Origin: Comamonadaceae bacterium
GTDB taxonomy: Bacteria > Pseudomonadota > Gammaproteobacteria > Burkholderiales > Burkholderiaceae_C
Direction: 5' to 3'
Assembly (NCBI GenBank): GCA_015999985.1
Contig: JAECRA010000002.1
Span: 1 to 64,000, forward strand
Length of the DNA stretch: 64,000 nt
Shown here: in pieces, positions 17,711 through 26,642 of the stretch
Position numbering within the stretch: the stretch's first letter is position 1
Layout: each line of letters opens with the position of its first letter
Notes under the pieces: model-generated
What the model saw: only the letters and a program-made list of their open reading frames with translations
Told to the model about the DNA's origin: nothing
The model's database searches: none
Translations under genes and position numbers: made by a program

Positions 17711-18475
17711 TCACGCCACCTGGTTGCCCGCTTCAATGCAGCGCAGATATTCGGCAATCGTCGCTGCATACCCTAGGTCCAAGGCGTCTGCGATCAGTGC
17801 ATGGCCAATGGACACCTCGGCCACACCGGGTACATGCTGAAGAAATGAAGCCAGGTTGTCACGGTTCAGGTCGTGTCCGGCGTTGACGCCCATACCCACG
17901 TCCAATGCCGCGCGTGCAGCGGCTGCATAGCGCTGCAATTGCTCTGTCCTGAGGGCTGCCTCACCGCGCGCCCAGGCTGCCGCAAAGGGCTCCGTGTATA
18001 ACTCGACGCGATCAGCACCTAGCGCACGTGCCGCTGCCATTTGCTCAGGAAGCGGGTCCATGAACAGGCTTACCCGCACTCCGTTGGCCTTGGCCGCCGC
18101 TATCAAGGGCGCAAGTCGCTGCCTTGTTGCAGAGTCTTCCAGATTCCACCCATGGTCACTTGTGAACTGGTCTTCGCTGTCGGGCACAAAAGTACATTGG
18201 TCAGGGCGCACGACGCTGACGAACTCCATAAGGTTCTGAGTAGGGTTGCCCTCAATGTTGTATTCGCGGCCTGGCCATTTCTTCATCAGCGCGGCCAGTT
18301 CATGCACGTCCTGAGATCTGATATGACGCTCGTCGGGGCGTGGATGCACGGTAATGCCATGCGCTCCCGCCTGCAGGCAAGCTTGCGCAGCCTTCGTGAC
18401 GCTGGGAATACCCAAATGGCGCGTATTGCGCACCAGGGCGACCTTGTTGACATTGACAGAGAGGTTGGTTTTCAC
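17711..18475 (-). CDS. pdxJ: Pyridoxine 5'-phosphate synthase
   Basis: 254-residue TIM-barrel enzyme condensing 1-deoxyxylulose 5-phosphate with 3-amino-2-oxopropyl phosphate in vitamin B6 synthesis. [33 protein letters not shown] (catalytic His/Arg), NIEGNPT and [13 protein letters not shown] are diagnostic. The start is GTG 18475, giving a GTGA overlap with the recO stop; the frame extends 20 codons further but inside recO. In many relatives acpS sits between pdxJ and nagZ; here it does not. Confidence 0.97.
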   Translation of the reverse strand: MKTNLSVNVNKVALVRNTRHLGIPSVTKAAQACLQAGAHGITVHPRPDERHIRSQDVHELAALMKKWPGREYNIEGNPTQNLMEFVSVVRPDQCTFVPDSEDQFTSDHGWNLEDSATRQRLAPLIAAAKANGVRVSLFMDPLPEQMAAARALGADRVELYTEPFAAAWARGEAALRTEQLQRYAAAARAALDVGMGVNAGHDLNRDNLASFLQHVPGVAEVSIGHALIADALDLGYAATIAEYLRCIEAGNQVA

Positions 18476-19242
18476 GATGTAAAGGATTGCAGGTCGATCA
18501 TCATTTGGCGGGTGCGCAAAATGCCGCCGCCACAATGGTAGTGCAGTAATTCTCGCAACTGCTGGCGCAAGCCGGAGCGCATTTCACCAGGCAAGCCGGC
18601 GCAGACATTGAGCGCCGCTGTGAACGGTGCGTCATCATCCAACGCGGCAGCCAGGCTCAACCAATGACGGCCAAGCAGCCACGCCCCACTTTGCTCTGCC
18701 TGTGCGCTTCGTAATCCACCTTCAGCGACCAGGCTGTACCGGTCTTTAGGCGCCAGTGGCGCAAATGTCAGGGTCTGGGCATCGAGTGCAGGCAGATGGC
18801 CCGCTTCTCGAAGCAGGAGCAATTCAAACGCCCGCAGGGCTGCCGCATGAAGCGTTTCGCCCTTCTCGGCTGCAAGCACATGCACTAGAGCCGAGTAAAC
18901 ATCAAACAGGCGAGCATGCGCATCCTCACGCGCCAGCAGACGCATGAGCAATTCGTTGGCGTAATAGCCAGACAGCAAGGCATCACCCGTTGGCATGACA
19001 TGGCCGCCTGCCCATTCAGCGCTCTTGAGTGTGCGGATTTCTGCATCCCCACCCCAGCTGAGTAGCAGAGGCTGAAGCGGCAGCAAGACCGGGCGAAAAT
19101 TCGAGGAAGGACGCTTGGCCCCCTTGGCAACCAGCGCCATCCGGCCGTACGACCGTGTGAAAACCTCCGCTATGACGCTGGACTCACTCCAATCGTAGTG
19201 GTGCAGCACAAACCCCGGTTCGTGGTTGACGCGTTTCATCAT
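18472..19242 (-). CDS. recO: DNA repair protein RecO
   Basis: 256-residue mediator that loads RecA with RecR in the RecF pathway. An N-terminal OB fold ([20 protein letters not shown], then [12 protein letters not shown]) is followed by the helical domain. The zinc-binding cysteines of some RecO proteins are not obvious here. ATG 19242 is chosen over TTG 19266 as the family begins close to this point and a GGA lies upstream. It is followed by pdxJ with a 4-nt overlap and preceded by a 285-bp gap to era containing a palindromic repeat. Confidence 0.95.
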   Translation of the reverse strand: MMKRVNHEPGFVLHHYDWSESSVIAEVFTRSYGRMALVAKGAKRPSSNFRPVLLPLQPLLLSWGGDAEIRTLKSAEWAGGHVMPTGDALLSGYYANELLMRLLAREDAHARLFDVYSALVHVLAAEKGETLHAAALRAFELLLLREAGHLPALDAQTLTFAPLAPKDRYSLVAEGGLRSAQAEQSGAWLLGRHWLSLAAALDDDAPFTAALNVCAGLPGEMRSGLRQQLRELLHYHCGGGILRTRQMMIDLQSFTS

Positions 19243-19361
19243 GTGCGCATCCGAGCTGCGCGCCAATGCATCGGCCGAACAAGGCTCGATCGGTTAACAA
19301 GGCAGATGTGCGGGCATGGGCACCGCTCTTGTGCATTTGGACGCACTGGCCCTCACCCCTA

Positions 19362-19385
19362 CCCTCTCCCGCAAGCGGGAGAGGG
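19362..19385. repeat. Palindromic intergenic repeat (CCCTCTCCCGC hairpin)
   Basis: A perfect 11-bp stem CCCTCTCCCGC / GCGGGAGAGGG with an AA loop, embedded in ACCCC...GGGGT, lies in the recO-era gap (19243-19527). It resembles the dispersed palindromic intergenic repeats common in beta- and gammaproteobacterial genomes. The rest of the gap has no credible gene and no clear promoter. Confidence 0.8.
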
Positions 19386-19527
19386 GGTAATACCCAAAAG
19401 GCTGCGAGGCAAGCCATATGGGATGGCCGTGGCGATGCTTCTGCCATACGGCTGGCCGTGTTGCCCGGAGAAGCCCCGGCATATTGGCGACGGACGTAGG
19501 AGCAAGACGCGAAGCGCCTCACGAGGG

Positions 19528-20523
19528 CTACTCATAGCCGAAGCTGCGCAGTCTCGCCTCATCATCAGCCCAACCGGAGCGGACTTTGACCCAAAGCTCA
19601 AGAAACACCTTGCAATCCATGAGCCTTTCAAGCTCCTGCCTGGCTTCGGTACCGATGCGCTTGAGCCTCTCACCCTTCTCGCCAATGATCATGGCCTTGT
19701 GCCCATCGCGTTCAACCACAATGGTGGCTGCAACACGCACCATGCGGCCGTGAGCCTTGCTCTTTTCTTCGTCGAATTTGTCTATGATGACTGTGGACGT
19801 ATAGGGCAACTCATCGCCGGTCAGACGAAACAGTTTCTCACGTACCACTTCGCTGCTCAGGAACTTCTCGCTCTTGTCGGTCAGTTCGTCTTCCGAATAC
19901 CACCAGCCCTGCTCTGGAAGGTAGCGTTCGCAGATCGTCAGCAGTCGCGCCACATCCTTGGGGTTTTTGGCAGACATGGGCACGAACTCGGTGAACGCGT
20001 GCCTCTCCTGCATATCTTTCAGCCAGGGGGCAATTTCTGCGCGCCGGTGCACGTTATCGAGCTTGTTGGCGACCAGTAACGTAGGCGTGCGCTCGTTCAG
20101 CAACGCCAACACCTTGGCATCAGCCAAGGTGAAGCTCCCAGCCTCCACAACGAACAACACGAGATCGACGCCATCAATGGCCCCGACCACGGTTTTATTG
20201 AGCGATTTGTTCAATGCCGTACTGTGGCGAGTCTGGAAGCCTGGTGTATCTACGAACACAAACTGCGTCCCACCCCCATCACCCGTAGGCACTGTGTGCA
20301 TGCCGGTAATGCGATGGCGTGTCGTCTGGGCCTTTCGACTGGTGATACTGATTTTCTGGCCAACCAACGCGTTCAGGAGCGTCGACTTACCGACATTGGG
20401 CTTGCCAACGATAGCAATAAGTCCGCAGCGTTGGGTGGCCCCCTGTGTTGCGGAGGATTCAGTAGGGCCTTCAACTACTGAGGCCTCTTGGCCGTCAGCT
20501 GTGCTTTTTTTTGTTTCTGTCAT
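19528..20523 (-). CDS. era: Era, ribosome-assembly GTPase
   Basis: 331-residue GTPase that binds the 3' end of 16S rRNA during 30S maturation. G1 GKPNVGKS (40-47), the switch region [12 protein letters not shown]3 DTPGFQ, G4 NKLD, and a C-terminal KH domain ([20 protein letters not shown]). An N-terminal extension of about 30 polar residues precedes the G domain, longer than E. coli Era. Its first 29 nt overlap the end of rnc, showing coupling. Confidence 0.98.
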   Translation of the reverse strand: MTETKKSTADGQEASVVEGPTESSATQGATQRCGLIAIVGKPNVGKSTLLNALVGQKISITSRKAQTTRHRITGMHTVPTGDGGGTQFVFVDTPGFQTRHSTALNKSLNKTVVGAIDGVDLVLFVVEAGSFTLADAKVLALLNERTPTLLVANKLDNVHRRAEIAPWLKDMQERHAFTEFVPMSAKNPKDVARLLTICERYLPEQGWWYSEDELTDKSEKFLSSEVVREKLFRLTGDELPYTSTVIIDKFDEEKSKAHGRMVRVAATIVVERDGHKAMIIGEKGERLKRIGTEARQELERLMDCKVFLELWVKVRSGWADDEARLRSFGYE

Positions 20524-21202
20524 GTTGGGTCTGGTTCACGAGCTTCAGCATAGCTGCAGCGGCAGCCTGCTCACCCGCGCGGCGCGACGGACCGCTGCCG
20601 ATTTGGTGAAGATTCAATTCAACGATCGTGCACTGCACATCAAACGTCTGACGATGGGCAGCGCCGTGGATTCCTGCCACGCTGTACTGAGGCAACTGCA
20701 TCTTGCGCCCTTGCAGCCATTCCTGCAAGGCAGTTTTAGGATCTTTGGCTGCGGCCTGCATCCCGGGATTGATTTCCACCTGATCGAATAGCCTGCCTAC
20801 AAGCGCCTGCGCGGCTGAAAAGCCTGAATCGAGATAAACAGCGCCAATGAGTGCTTCCACCGCATCGGCCAGAATGGAAGGCCGGTTTTGACCTCCGGAG
20901 CGCAACTCTCCCTCGCCTAAACGTATCCGTTCAGGCAAATCCAACTCCAAGGCAAGACGATGCAAAGTGTCTTGCTTGACCAGGTTAGCGCGCACGCGGG
21001 AGAGATCGCCCTCAGGGAGATCGGATAGCGCCTCGTAGAGTAAATGAGCGACGCACAGGTTCAAGACCGAGTCGCCAAGAAACTCCAGCCGCTCATTGTG
21101 GTCGGCCGAGAAACTACGGTGCGTAAGGGCTCGAGCCAGCAGCGCTGGCTCCTTAAAACGATGCTGCAGGCGCGCCTGCAGGGTATCAAGCGCAGACTGC
21201 AT
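20495..21202 (-). CDS. rnc: Ribonuclease III
   Basis: 235-residue double-strand-specific endoribonuclease that processes rRNA precursors and mRNAs. The catalytic signature ERLEFLGD (37-44) and the second acidic site ([15 protein letters not shown]) are present, with a C-terminal dsRNA-binding domain ([20 protein letters not shown] onward). Length is usual. It is preceded by the DUF4845 gene and overlaps era. Confidence 0.98.
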   Translation of the reverse strand: MQSALDTLQARLQHRFKEPALLARALTHRSFSADHNERLEFLGDSVLNLCVAHLLYEALSDLPEGDLSRVRANLVKQDTLHRLALELDLPERIRLGEGELRSGGQNRPSILADAVEALIGAVYLDSGFSAAQALVGRLFDQVEINPGMQAAAKDPKTALQEWLQGRKMQLPQYSVAGIHGAAHRQTFDVQCTIVELNLHQIGSGPSRRAGEQAAAAAMLKLVNQTQHDRNKKKHS

Positions 21203-21220
21203 GACGATACGAATGCGGCT

Positions 21221-21622
21221 TCAGTTATAGCCCCCAGCGGAGGAACCAGAGTATTTGATGAGAAGGTAAGCGGGGCCAAACAACGCAATTTCCTTCTCGT
21301 AGGCAAAACGCACCACGATCTTGTCACCTTCCTTGGTGATGTCGAGGTCTTTGCCGGAGATGGAACTGATGTAGTCCACCGACGCCGTGCGGTCGAAAGC
21401 AGCACGAACCGCAGGGACGGTGTCTCCGTCCACCGCAGCTTTTTTGGCGGCCTTCTGAATGGACATGAATTCACTGGCCGTAGGAACCACCTTGGCTCCT
21501 ACGATGGCCAGGAACGCAAAGATCACGCCCAGAAACAGCAGGCCAATGAAAGATATCCCCTTTTGAGAGGAGATGCGCCCAGTGTTCATGCGCCTTCTGA
21601 TCATTTCTGTTTTTTTAGCCAT
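21221..21622 (-). CDS. DUF4845 family membrane protein
   Basis: 133-residue protein with one N-terminal membrane helix (KGISFIGLLFLGVIFAFLAI, about 20-40) and a small soluble domain after it, matching the DUF4845 proteins that commonly sit between lepB and rnc in Beta- and Gammaproteobacteria. Function is not known. The start at 21622 lies 3 nt after lepB; an internal ATG at 21589 has a better ribosome site (GAAGG) and would remove 11 residues. Confidence 0.85.
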   Translation of the reverse strand: MAKKTEMIRRRMNTGRISSQKGISFIGLLFLGVIFAFLAIVGAKVVPTASEFMSIQKAAKKAAVDGDTVPAVRAAFDRTASVDYISSISGKDLDITKEGDKIVVRFAYEKEIALFGPAYLLIKYSGSSAGGYN

Positions 21623-21625
21623 TGA

Positions 21626-22594
21626 TTAATTGAATGCGCCAATTCGTTTCAGATTGCTGAAATTCATCCACACGAAGAAAGCCTTGCCGACGACGTTGCC
21701 GTCAGGCACGAAACCCCAGTAACGTGAATCCAGCGAATTGTCGCGATTGTCGCCCATCACGAAGTAATGTCCCTCAGGCACCTTGCAGCTAACGCCTTCA
21801 ACGCTGTAGCGGCAATTTTGCTTGAACTTGAAATCATCGACACCGGGAATAAAACTGGGTCGGGTCTCGTCCACGATGATGCCGTGCTTTTTGACGCCCA
21901 ACTGTTCGTCAAAATATTTGAAATACTGCATCACGGACTCATCAAAGAAATCCGAGCCGGGAGTTTGCACCACGGGCTTGCCATTGATGGTGAGTTTCTT
22001 ATTCAGATAAGAGACTTCATCGCCTGGTAAGCCGACTACGCGCTTGATGTAATCCACACTCGGCTTGGGAGGGTAGCGAAACACAACCACATCTCCAGTT
22101 TGTACCGGGTTTCCTTGCGTTACGCGGGTATTGAGCACCGGAAGCTTCAAGCCGTATGTGAATTTGTTCACCAAAATCAGATCGCCGATCAACAGCGTCG
22201 GAATCATGGACCCTGATGGGATCTTGAAGGGTTCGAAAACGAAAGAGCGCAGCAGAAAGACGATCAAGATGACAGGAAACAAGCCTGCCGTCCAATCGAG
22301 CCACCACGGTTGCGCGAGGATTCGCTCACGCGCAGTGGAAATATCCCCATCCACGTCCTGGATGCCTTGGGCAGCCAAATTGGCACGACGGTTCTCGTCC
22401 TGCCCTTCAAGTGTTTTGGCTACCGCCCGACGACGCGGCAGAAAAATGAAACGTTCAGCCAACCAGTACAGACCGGTCACCAAGGTCGCCAGGAACAACA
22501 GCAACGCGAAGTTGCCTTCGATCATGCCGAAATACCAGGAGCCTGCGTAACCGACGAAGCCGGCCAAAACAATGGCAGTCAAAAATGGCATCAT
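21626..22594 (-). CDS. lepB: Signal peptidase I
   Basis: 322-residue inner-membrane serine/lysine protease that removes Sec/Tat signal peptides. Two N-terminal membrane segments (about 3-24 and 30-52) and a third before the active site, then [14 protein letters not shown] with catalytic Ser (129), [12 protein letters not shown] with the general-base Lys (184) and [14 protein letters not shown]. It overlaps the lepA stop by ATGA (22591-22594), the classic lepA-lepB coupling. Confidence 0.98.
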   Translation of the reverse strand: MMPFLTAIVLAGFVGYAGSWYFGMIEGNFALLLFLATLVTGLYWLAERFIFLPRRRAVAKTLEGQDENRRANLAAQGIQDVDGDISTARERILAQPWWLDWTAGLFPVILIVFLLRSFVFEPFKIPSGSMIPTLLIGDLILVNKFTYGLKLPVLNTRVTQGNPVQTGDVVVFRYPPKPSVDYIKRVVGLPGDEVSYLNKKLTINGKPVVQTPGSDFFDESVMQYFKYFDEQLGVKKHGIIVDETRPSFIPGVDDFKFKQNCRYSVEGVSCKVPEGHYFVMGDNRDNSLDSRYWGFVPDGNVVGKAFFVWMNFSNLKRIGAFN

Positions 22595-24399
22595 TCTTCC
22601 ACCTGCAAGATTGCCAAAAACGCCTCTTGAGGGACTTCAACCGAACCGATCTGCTTCATTCTCTTCTTGCCCGCTTTCTGCTTTTCCAGGAGCTTGCGTT
22701 TACGCGAGATATCGCCGCCATAACACTTGGCCAACACGTTCTTCCGGAGCGCCTTGATGTTCTCACGAGCGATGATGTTAGCGCCAATAGCGGCCTGGAT
22801 CGCCACGTCAAACTGCTGACGGCTGATGATTTCGCGCATCTTGGCCGCTACAGCCCGCCCGCGGTATTGCGACTGACTTCTGTGCACGATGATGGACAAG
22901 GCATCGACTTTTTCCGAGTTGAGCATGATGTCCACCTTCACGACATCGGAGGGTCGGTATTCCTTGAACTCGTAGTCCATGCTGGCGTAGCCTCGGCTCA
23001 CGCTTTTGAGTTTGTCGAAGAAGTCGAGCACTATTTCACCCAGTGGCAGTTCATACGTCAACATGACCTGACGACCGTGATAGGCCATGTTGAGCTGGAC
23101 GCCCCGCTTGTTGTTGGCTAGCGTCATCACAGAACCCACATATTCCTGCGGCATGTACAGGTGAACAGTGACGATGGGCTCGCGAATTTCGTTGATCTTG
23201 CTCGCCTCGGGCATCTTCGATGGGTTTTCCACCATGATGACTTCGCCATCTGCCTTCTCCACCTCATACACCACACTGGGTGCAGTGGTGATCAGATCTT
23301 GATCGAATTCCCGCTCCAATCGCTCCTGCACGATTTCCATGTGGAGCAAGCCGAGGAACCCGCAGCGAAATCCAAAGCCCAAAGCCTGCGAAACCTCGGG
23401 TTCAAAATGAAGCGAAGCATCGTTCAGTTGCAGCTTCTCGAGGCTGTCCCGAAGCGCGTCGTATTGGTTGGCTTCGGTAGGGTAAAGGCCGGCAAAAACC
23501 TGCGGCTGAATTTCCTTGAAACCAGGCAGAGCCTTCTCTGCAGGCCCCAAGTTGCCAGGAAGTTTTTTCTCCAGGGTGATGGTGTCGCCTACCTTGGCAA
23601 CCTTCAGCTCCTTGATGCCCGCAATGATGTAACCCACCTCGCCGGCGTTCAGCCCTTCGCGCTGTTGCGGTGCAGGCGTGAACACACCAAGCGTGTTGGC
23701 TTCATACGCTGCGCCAGTGGCCATCATCCGGAAGCGTTCACCTTTGTTCAGATGACCATCGACCACTCGCACGAGCATCACGACGCCCACGTAAGCGTCG
23801 AACCAACTGTCGATGATCATGGCGCGCAGTGGCGCCTCAGGTTGGCCACGCGGTGCTGGCACCTTGGCGACGATCTGCTCGAGAACGTCGTCAATACCCA
23901 TGCCGGTCTTCGCCGAAATTGCGATGGCCTCACTGGCGTCGATTCCAATCACCTCTTCGATTTCGGTCTTGGCGGTTTCTGGATCCGCTTGCGGGAGATC
24001 CATCTTGTTGAGTACGGGCACCACCTCAACACCAAGCTCCAGCGCCGTGTAGCAGTTCGCCACAGTTTGCGCTTCAACGCCTTGAGATGCGTCAACTACG
24101 AGCAGCGCGCCTTCACAAGCCGAGAGCGAGCGTGAGACCTCATAGGAGAAATCCACGTGACCGGGCGTGTCGATCAGGTTGAGGTTGTAGACCTTGCCAT
24201 CTCGCGCTTTGTATTGGAGCGCAGCAGTCTGTGCCTTGATGGTTATCCCCCGCTCTTTCTCGATGTCCATCGAGTCCAGTACCTGCGCCTCCATATCACG
24301 GTCAGCAAGACCTCCGCAGCGCTGAATCAAGCGATCCGCCAGCGTGGATTTGCCATGGTCAATGTGCGCGATGATCGAAAAATTTCTGATGTGGTCCAT
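22591..24399 (-). CDS. lepA: Elongation factor 4 (LepA)
   Basis: 602-residue translational GTPase acting on ribosomes and in 30S biogenesis. [20 protein letters not shown] at the start gives the P-loop, DTPGHVDFS the G3 motif and NKMDLP the G4 motif; the LepA-specific C-terminal domain ends in [20 protein letters not shown]. The start is set at MDHIRNFS (24399); the open frame runs 29 codons further, through the hairpin described separately, which cannot be coding in a normal LepA. Confidence 0.98.
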   Translation of the reverse strand: MDHIRNFSIIAHIDHGKSTLADRLIQRCGGLADRDMEAQVLDSMDIEKERGITIKAQTAALQYKARDGKVYNLNLIDTPGHVDFSYEVSRSLSACEGALLVVDASQGVEAQTVANCYTALELGVEVVPVLNKMDLPQADPETAKTEIEEVIGIDASEAIAISAKTGMGIDDVLEQIVAKVPAPRGQPEAPLRAMIIDSWFDAYVGVVMLVRVVDGHLNKGERFRMMATGAAYEANTLGVFTPAPQQREGLNAGEVGYIIAGIKELKVAKVGDTITLEKKLPGNLGPAEKALPGFKEIQPQVFAGLYPTEANQYDALRDSLEKLQLNDASLHFEPEVSQALGFGFRCGFLGLLHMEIVQERLEREFDQDLITTAPSVVYEVEKADGEVIMVENPSKMPEASKINEIREPIVTVHLYMPQEYVGSVMTLANNKRGVQLNMAYHGRQVMLTYELPLGEIVLDFFDKLKSVSRGYASMDYEFKEYRPSDVVKVDIMLNSEKVDALSIIVHRSQSQYRGRAVAAKMREIISRQQFDVAIQAAIGANIIARENIKALRKNVLAKCYGGDISRKRKLLEKQKAGKKRMKQIGSVEVPQEAFLAILQVEE

Positions 24400-24442
24400 C
24401 AAGGAGTCGAGCCAAGTATTTGAAATAACGGGTGGTGCGCAT

Positions 24443-24477
24443 GAAAAAAGGGCGCGCCAAAGAAGTGACGCGCCCTC
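24443..24477 (-). terminator. Intrinsic terminator-like hairpin in the lepA leader (possible attenuator)
   Basis: Read on the minus strand: an 8-bp perfect stem AGGGCGCG / CGCGCCCT (24449-24456 with 24469-24476) followed directly by six T. It ends only 44 nt before the lepA ATG and no gene lies between it and the mucD terminator 350 bp upstream. It therefore either ends a short leader RNA or an unannotated small RNA. Confidence 0.7.
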
Positions 24478-24515
24478 AACCAACAATCTATGGCAACTGC
24501 GATAGTTGGAGCTTC

Positions 24516-24542
24516 ATTGTAGGCAAAAAGCGCCTTTTTCGA
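24516..24542 (-). promoter_or_regulatory. Possible lepA promoter
   Basis: Minus-strand TACAAT (24516-24521) reads as a good -10 box; the -35 region (around TTCGAA) is poor. Initiation near 24508 would place the hairpin at 24443-24477 some 30-65 nt into the transcript. Weak evidence from one box only. Confidence 0.35.
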
Positions 24543-24589
24543 AGCCTCAAATCACGAATCATCGGTCGTTGCGACGCAGCAACGGAAAT

Positions 24590-24610
24590 TTATCAACAGC
24601 TTATCAACAG
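24590..24610. repeat. Two TTATCAACAG direct repeats, 11-bp period
   Basis: TTATCAACAG occurs at 24590-24599 and 24601-24610, one helical turn apart, in the non-coding stretch upstream of lepA. The core is one mismatch from the DnaA box TTATCCACA. No other origin features are present. The whole gap 24480-24833 has no credible gene. Confidence 0.6.
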
Positions 24611-24833
24611 TTCAGGTGGGCTTCCCTTTGGACAAGCTGTGGTCTTTTTGTGGAATGCATGTAATGTGATGAAGCCAATTTCCGCAATGTGGATTTAAGG
24701 TGCATCCATATGCGCGTTGGTCGGCGAAATAAGGCGTGATTCTATCTAAAACAATATGTAAGCCAAATGAGAACCTGTTGAAACAATTGAATGATTGGTC
24801 ATCTCAAATAAAGTTGCTCAAGTTAAGCGTCGC

Positions 24834-24872
24834 AAAAAAGCCCCAATCCCGACTGAGGGCTGGGGCTTTTTT
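24834..24872 (-). terminator. Strong terminator after mucD
   Basis: Perfect 12-bp inverted repeat AAAAAAGCCCCA (24834-24845) / TGGGGCTTTTTT (24861-24872), with T-runs on both strands. It lies about 95 nt downstream of the mucD stop and should separate the rpoE-rseA-rseB-mucD transcript from lepA. Confidence 0.92.
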
Positions 24873-24966
24873 CAAGCCGTCACCGAGGTGATCTCCGGCC
24901 TCAAGTGGCGCTCGTCACCTCTGATTTTCATCGCCCTTTGGCGGACGCAGGCCTGCCATAGCCGCC

Positions 24967-26454
24967 TCAGCGGTTGGGCCTCAAGATCACATATTGCACG
25001 AGGTCGCCGCGCAAAACCAACACTGATACAGGCTTGGAGCGGTCCGTCTTGGCGGCGGCTGCCTCAAACTCCTTCACAGAATCGATCTCAATGTTGCCCA
25101 CCGACAAGATCACATCGCCTTCGCGCAGTCCCGCTCGAGCGGCACTATCAGCGGCAGATTCAACTCGAACACCGCGTTTGACTTTCAGTTCCTTGCGCTG
25201 AGCATCAGTCAACGCGGTTACTGTCAGGCCAAGCGCCTGGACGGAAGCGGTGGATTTCGGCGTCTCGGCGCGCTCGAGAGTCCGGCGAGCGGTCTTCTCT
25301 GGCTCCAGTTCCGCGACCGTGATTGAAAGGTCACGGCTGGCCCCGCGTCGGAAAACCGTAATAGTGCCGCGAGAGCCTGGCTTGACATTACCGACCTGAC
25401 GCGGCAAGTCAGACGCTTTTTCAATCGGCCTGCCCTCGAATCGGGTGATGATGTCACCCGCCTCAACGCCAGCCTTCTCAGCCGGAGAGCCAGCCTCCAC
25501 GCTCCGCACCAAGGCGCCTTGGGGCTTACCTAATCCAATCGATTCAGCGACATCCTTGGTCACCTGGTCAATCTGAACGCCGATGCGACCGCGGGTCACT
25601 CTTCCGCTAACGCGCAGCTGTTCGCTCACGCGCATCGCTTCGTCAATGGGAATGGCAAAGGAAATGCCCATATAGCCGCCCGAGCGCGAATAAATCTGGC
25701 TATTAATGCCGACCACTTCCCCGCGCATGTTCAGCAGCGGGCCACCGGAATTTCCTGGATTGACGGCGACATCGGTCTGGATCAACGGCAGGTAATCACC
25801 TGTGTCTCGTTGCTTGGCACTGACGATCCCCGCAGTGACTGAGTTTTCAAGCCCGAACGGGGATCCGATGGCGACTACCCACTCCCCGACTCGCAGGCGG
25901 TTGATGTCACCGATCTTGACCACAGGCAGCCCAGTCGCATCGATCTTGACGACCGCAACATCCGTACGTTTGTCGACGCCCACGATCTTTGCCTTGAATT
26001 CACGCTTATCGGGGAGCGTGACAATCACTTCGTCAGCCCCGTCGACTACGTGGGCGTTGGTCATGACAAAACCGTCGCCGGAAAGAATGAACCCGGAACC
26101 GACTCCGCGTGGCTGCTCCTGCTCGGGCTGAGGGCGGTTGGGACGTTGAGGTTGGCGTGGCGCATTGGGCATGGGAATGCCGAAGAAGCGCTTGAAAAAC
26201 TCCTGCATTTCCTCTTCCATCGGGCCGCCTGCCCCATCAGAGCCTGCTCGCACGCGCTCCATGGTTCGGATATTCACTACAGCAGGACCCACCTGCTCCA
26301 CCAGATCGGTGAAATCAGGCAGCCCACGTACAGATGCAGCCACAGGAGTCTGCTGGGCTCCTGCAGGGCCTGCCAAGCCTGCCATAGTGCCGCTCACGAT
26401 CAACGGAGCAACCCATGCGGCCAAAGCCAACTTTTTGATTTTCAGATTCACCAT
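24967..26454 (-). CDS. mucD: Periplasmic serine protease of the Do/MucD (DegP) family
   Basis: 495-residue HtrA protease degrading misfolded envelope proteins and damping the sigma-E response. The signal peptide ends near AGAQQ (about residue 35); catalytic triad His135 (TNAHVVDG), Asp165 (KRTDVAVVKI) and Ser236 (GNSGGPL), then two PDZ domains (about 280-370 and 400-490). A Gln/Pro-rich linker lies at about 97-115. The start ATG 26454 has AGAGAG 9 nt upstream; ATG 26475 lacks a site. Last gene of the sigma-E group. Confidence 0.96.
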   Translation of the reverse strand: MVNLKIKKLALAAWVAPLIVSGTMAGLAGPAGAQQTPVAASVRGLPDFTDLVEQVGPAVVNIRTMERVRAGSDGAGGPMEEEMQEFFKRFFGIPMPNAPRQPQRPNRPQPEQEQPRGVGSGFILSGDGFVMTNAHVVDGADEVIVTLPDKREFKAKIVGVDKRTDVAVVKIDATGLPVVKIGDINRLRVGEWVVAIGSPFGLENSVTAGIVSAKQRDTGDYLPLIQTDVAVNPGNSGGPLLNMRGEVVGINSQIYSRSGGYMGISFAIPIDEAMRVSEQLRVSGRVTRGRIGVQIDQVTKDVAESIGLGKPQGALVRSVEAGSPAEKAGVEAGDIITRFEGRPIEKASDLPRQVGNVKPGSRGTITVFRRGASRDLSITVAELEPEKTARRTLERAETPKSTASVQALGLTVTALTDAQRKELKVKRGVRVESAADSAARAGLREGDVILSVGNIEIDSVKEFEAAAAKTDRSKPVSVLVLRGDLVQYVILRPNR

Positions 26455-26613
26455 ATCAGGATGCTCTCTTCTCATGAATAGCAAAAAATACGTGATGGAG
26501 CGATATAACGACCATACGCGAGGCAATCACCTTAAGGTTGCCCCTCTGACCAAGTTTTCAAGCCTGAAAGCTTGACCCGCTGACTTGGCGCCTTCAAATA
26601 AACAATGGGCTGA

Positions 26614-26635
26614 ACCCCATCATTAAAGACGGGGT
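26614..26635 (-). terminator. Weak hairpin after rseB
   Basis: ACCCCATC / GACGGGGT stem (one mismatch or G-T pair) with a 6-nt loop, 8 nt downstream of the rseB stop. There is no T-tract; it may only reduce read-through into mucD. Confidence 0.3.
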
Positions 26636-26642
26636 CGGCGCA

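Noticed and set aside
24590-24610. DnaA boxes marking an origin
   Set aside because: Only two sites, each with a mismatch in the core, no AT-rich unwinding element and no dnaA/dnaN nearby.
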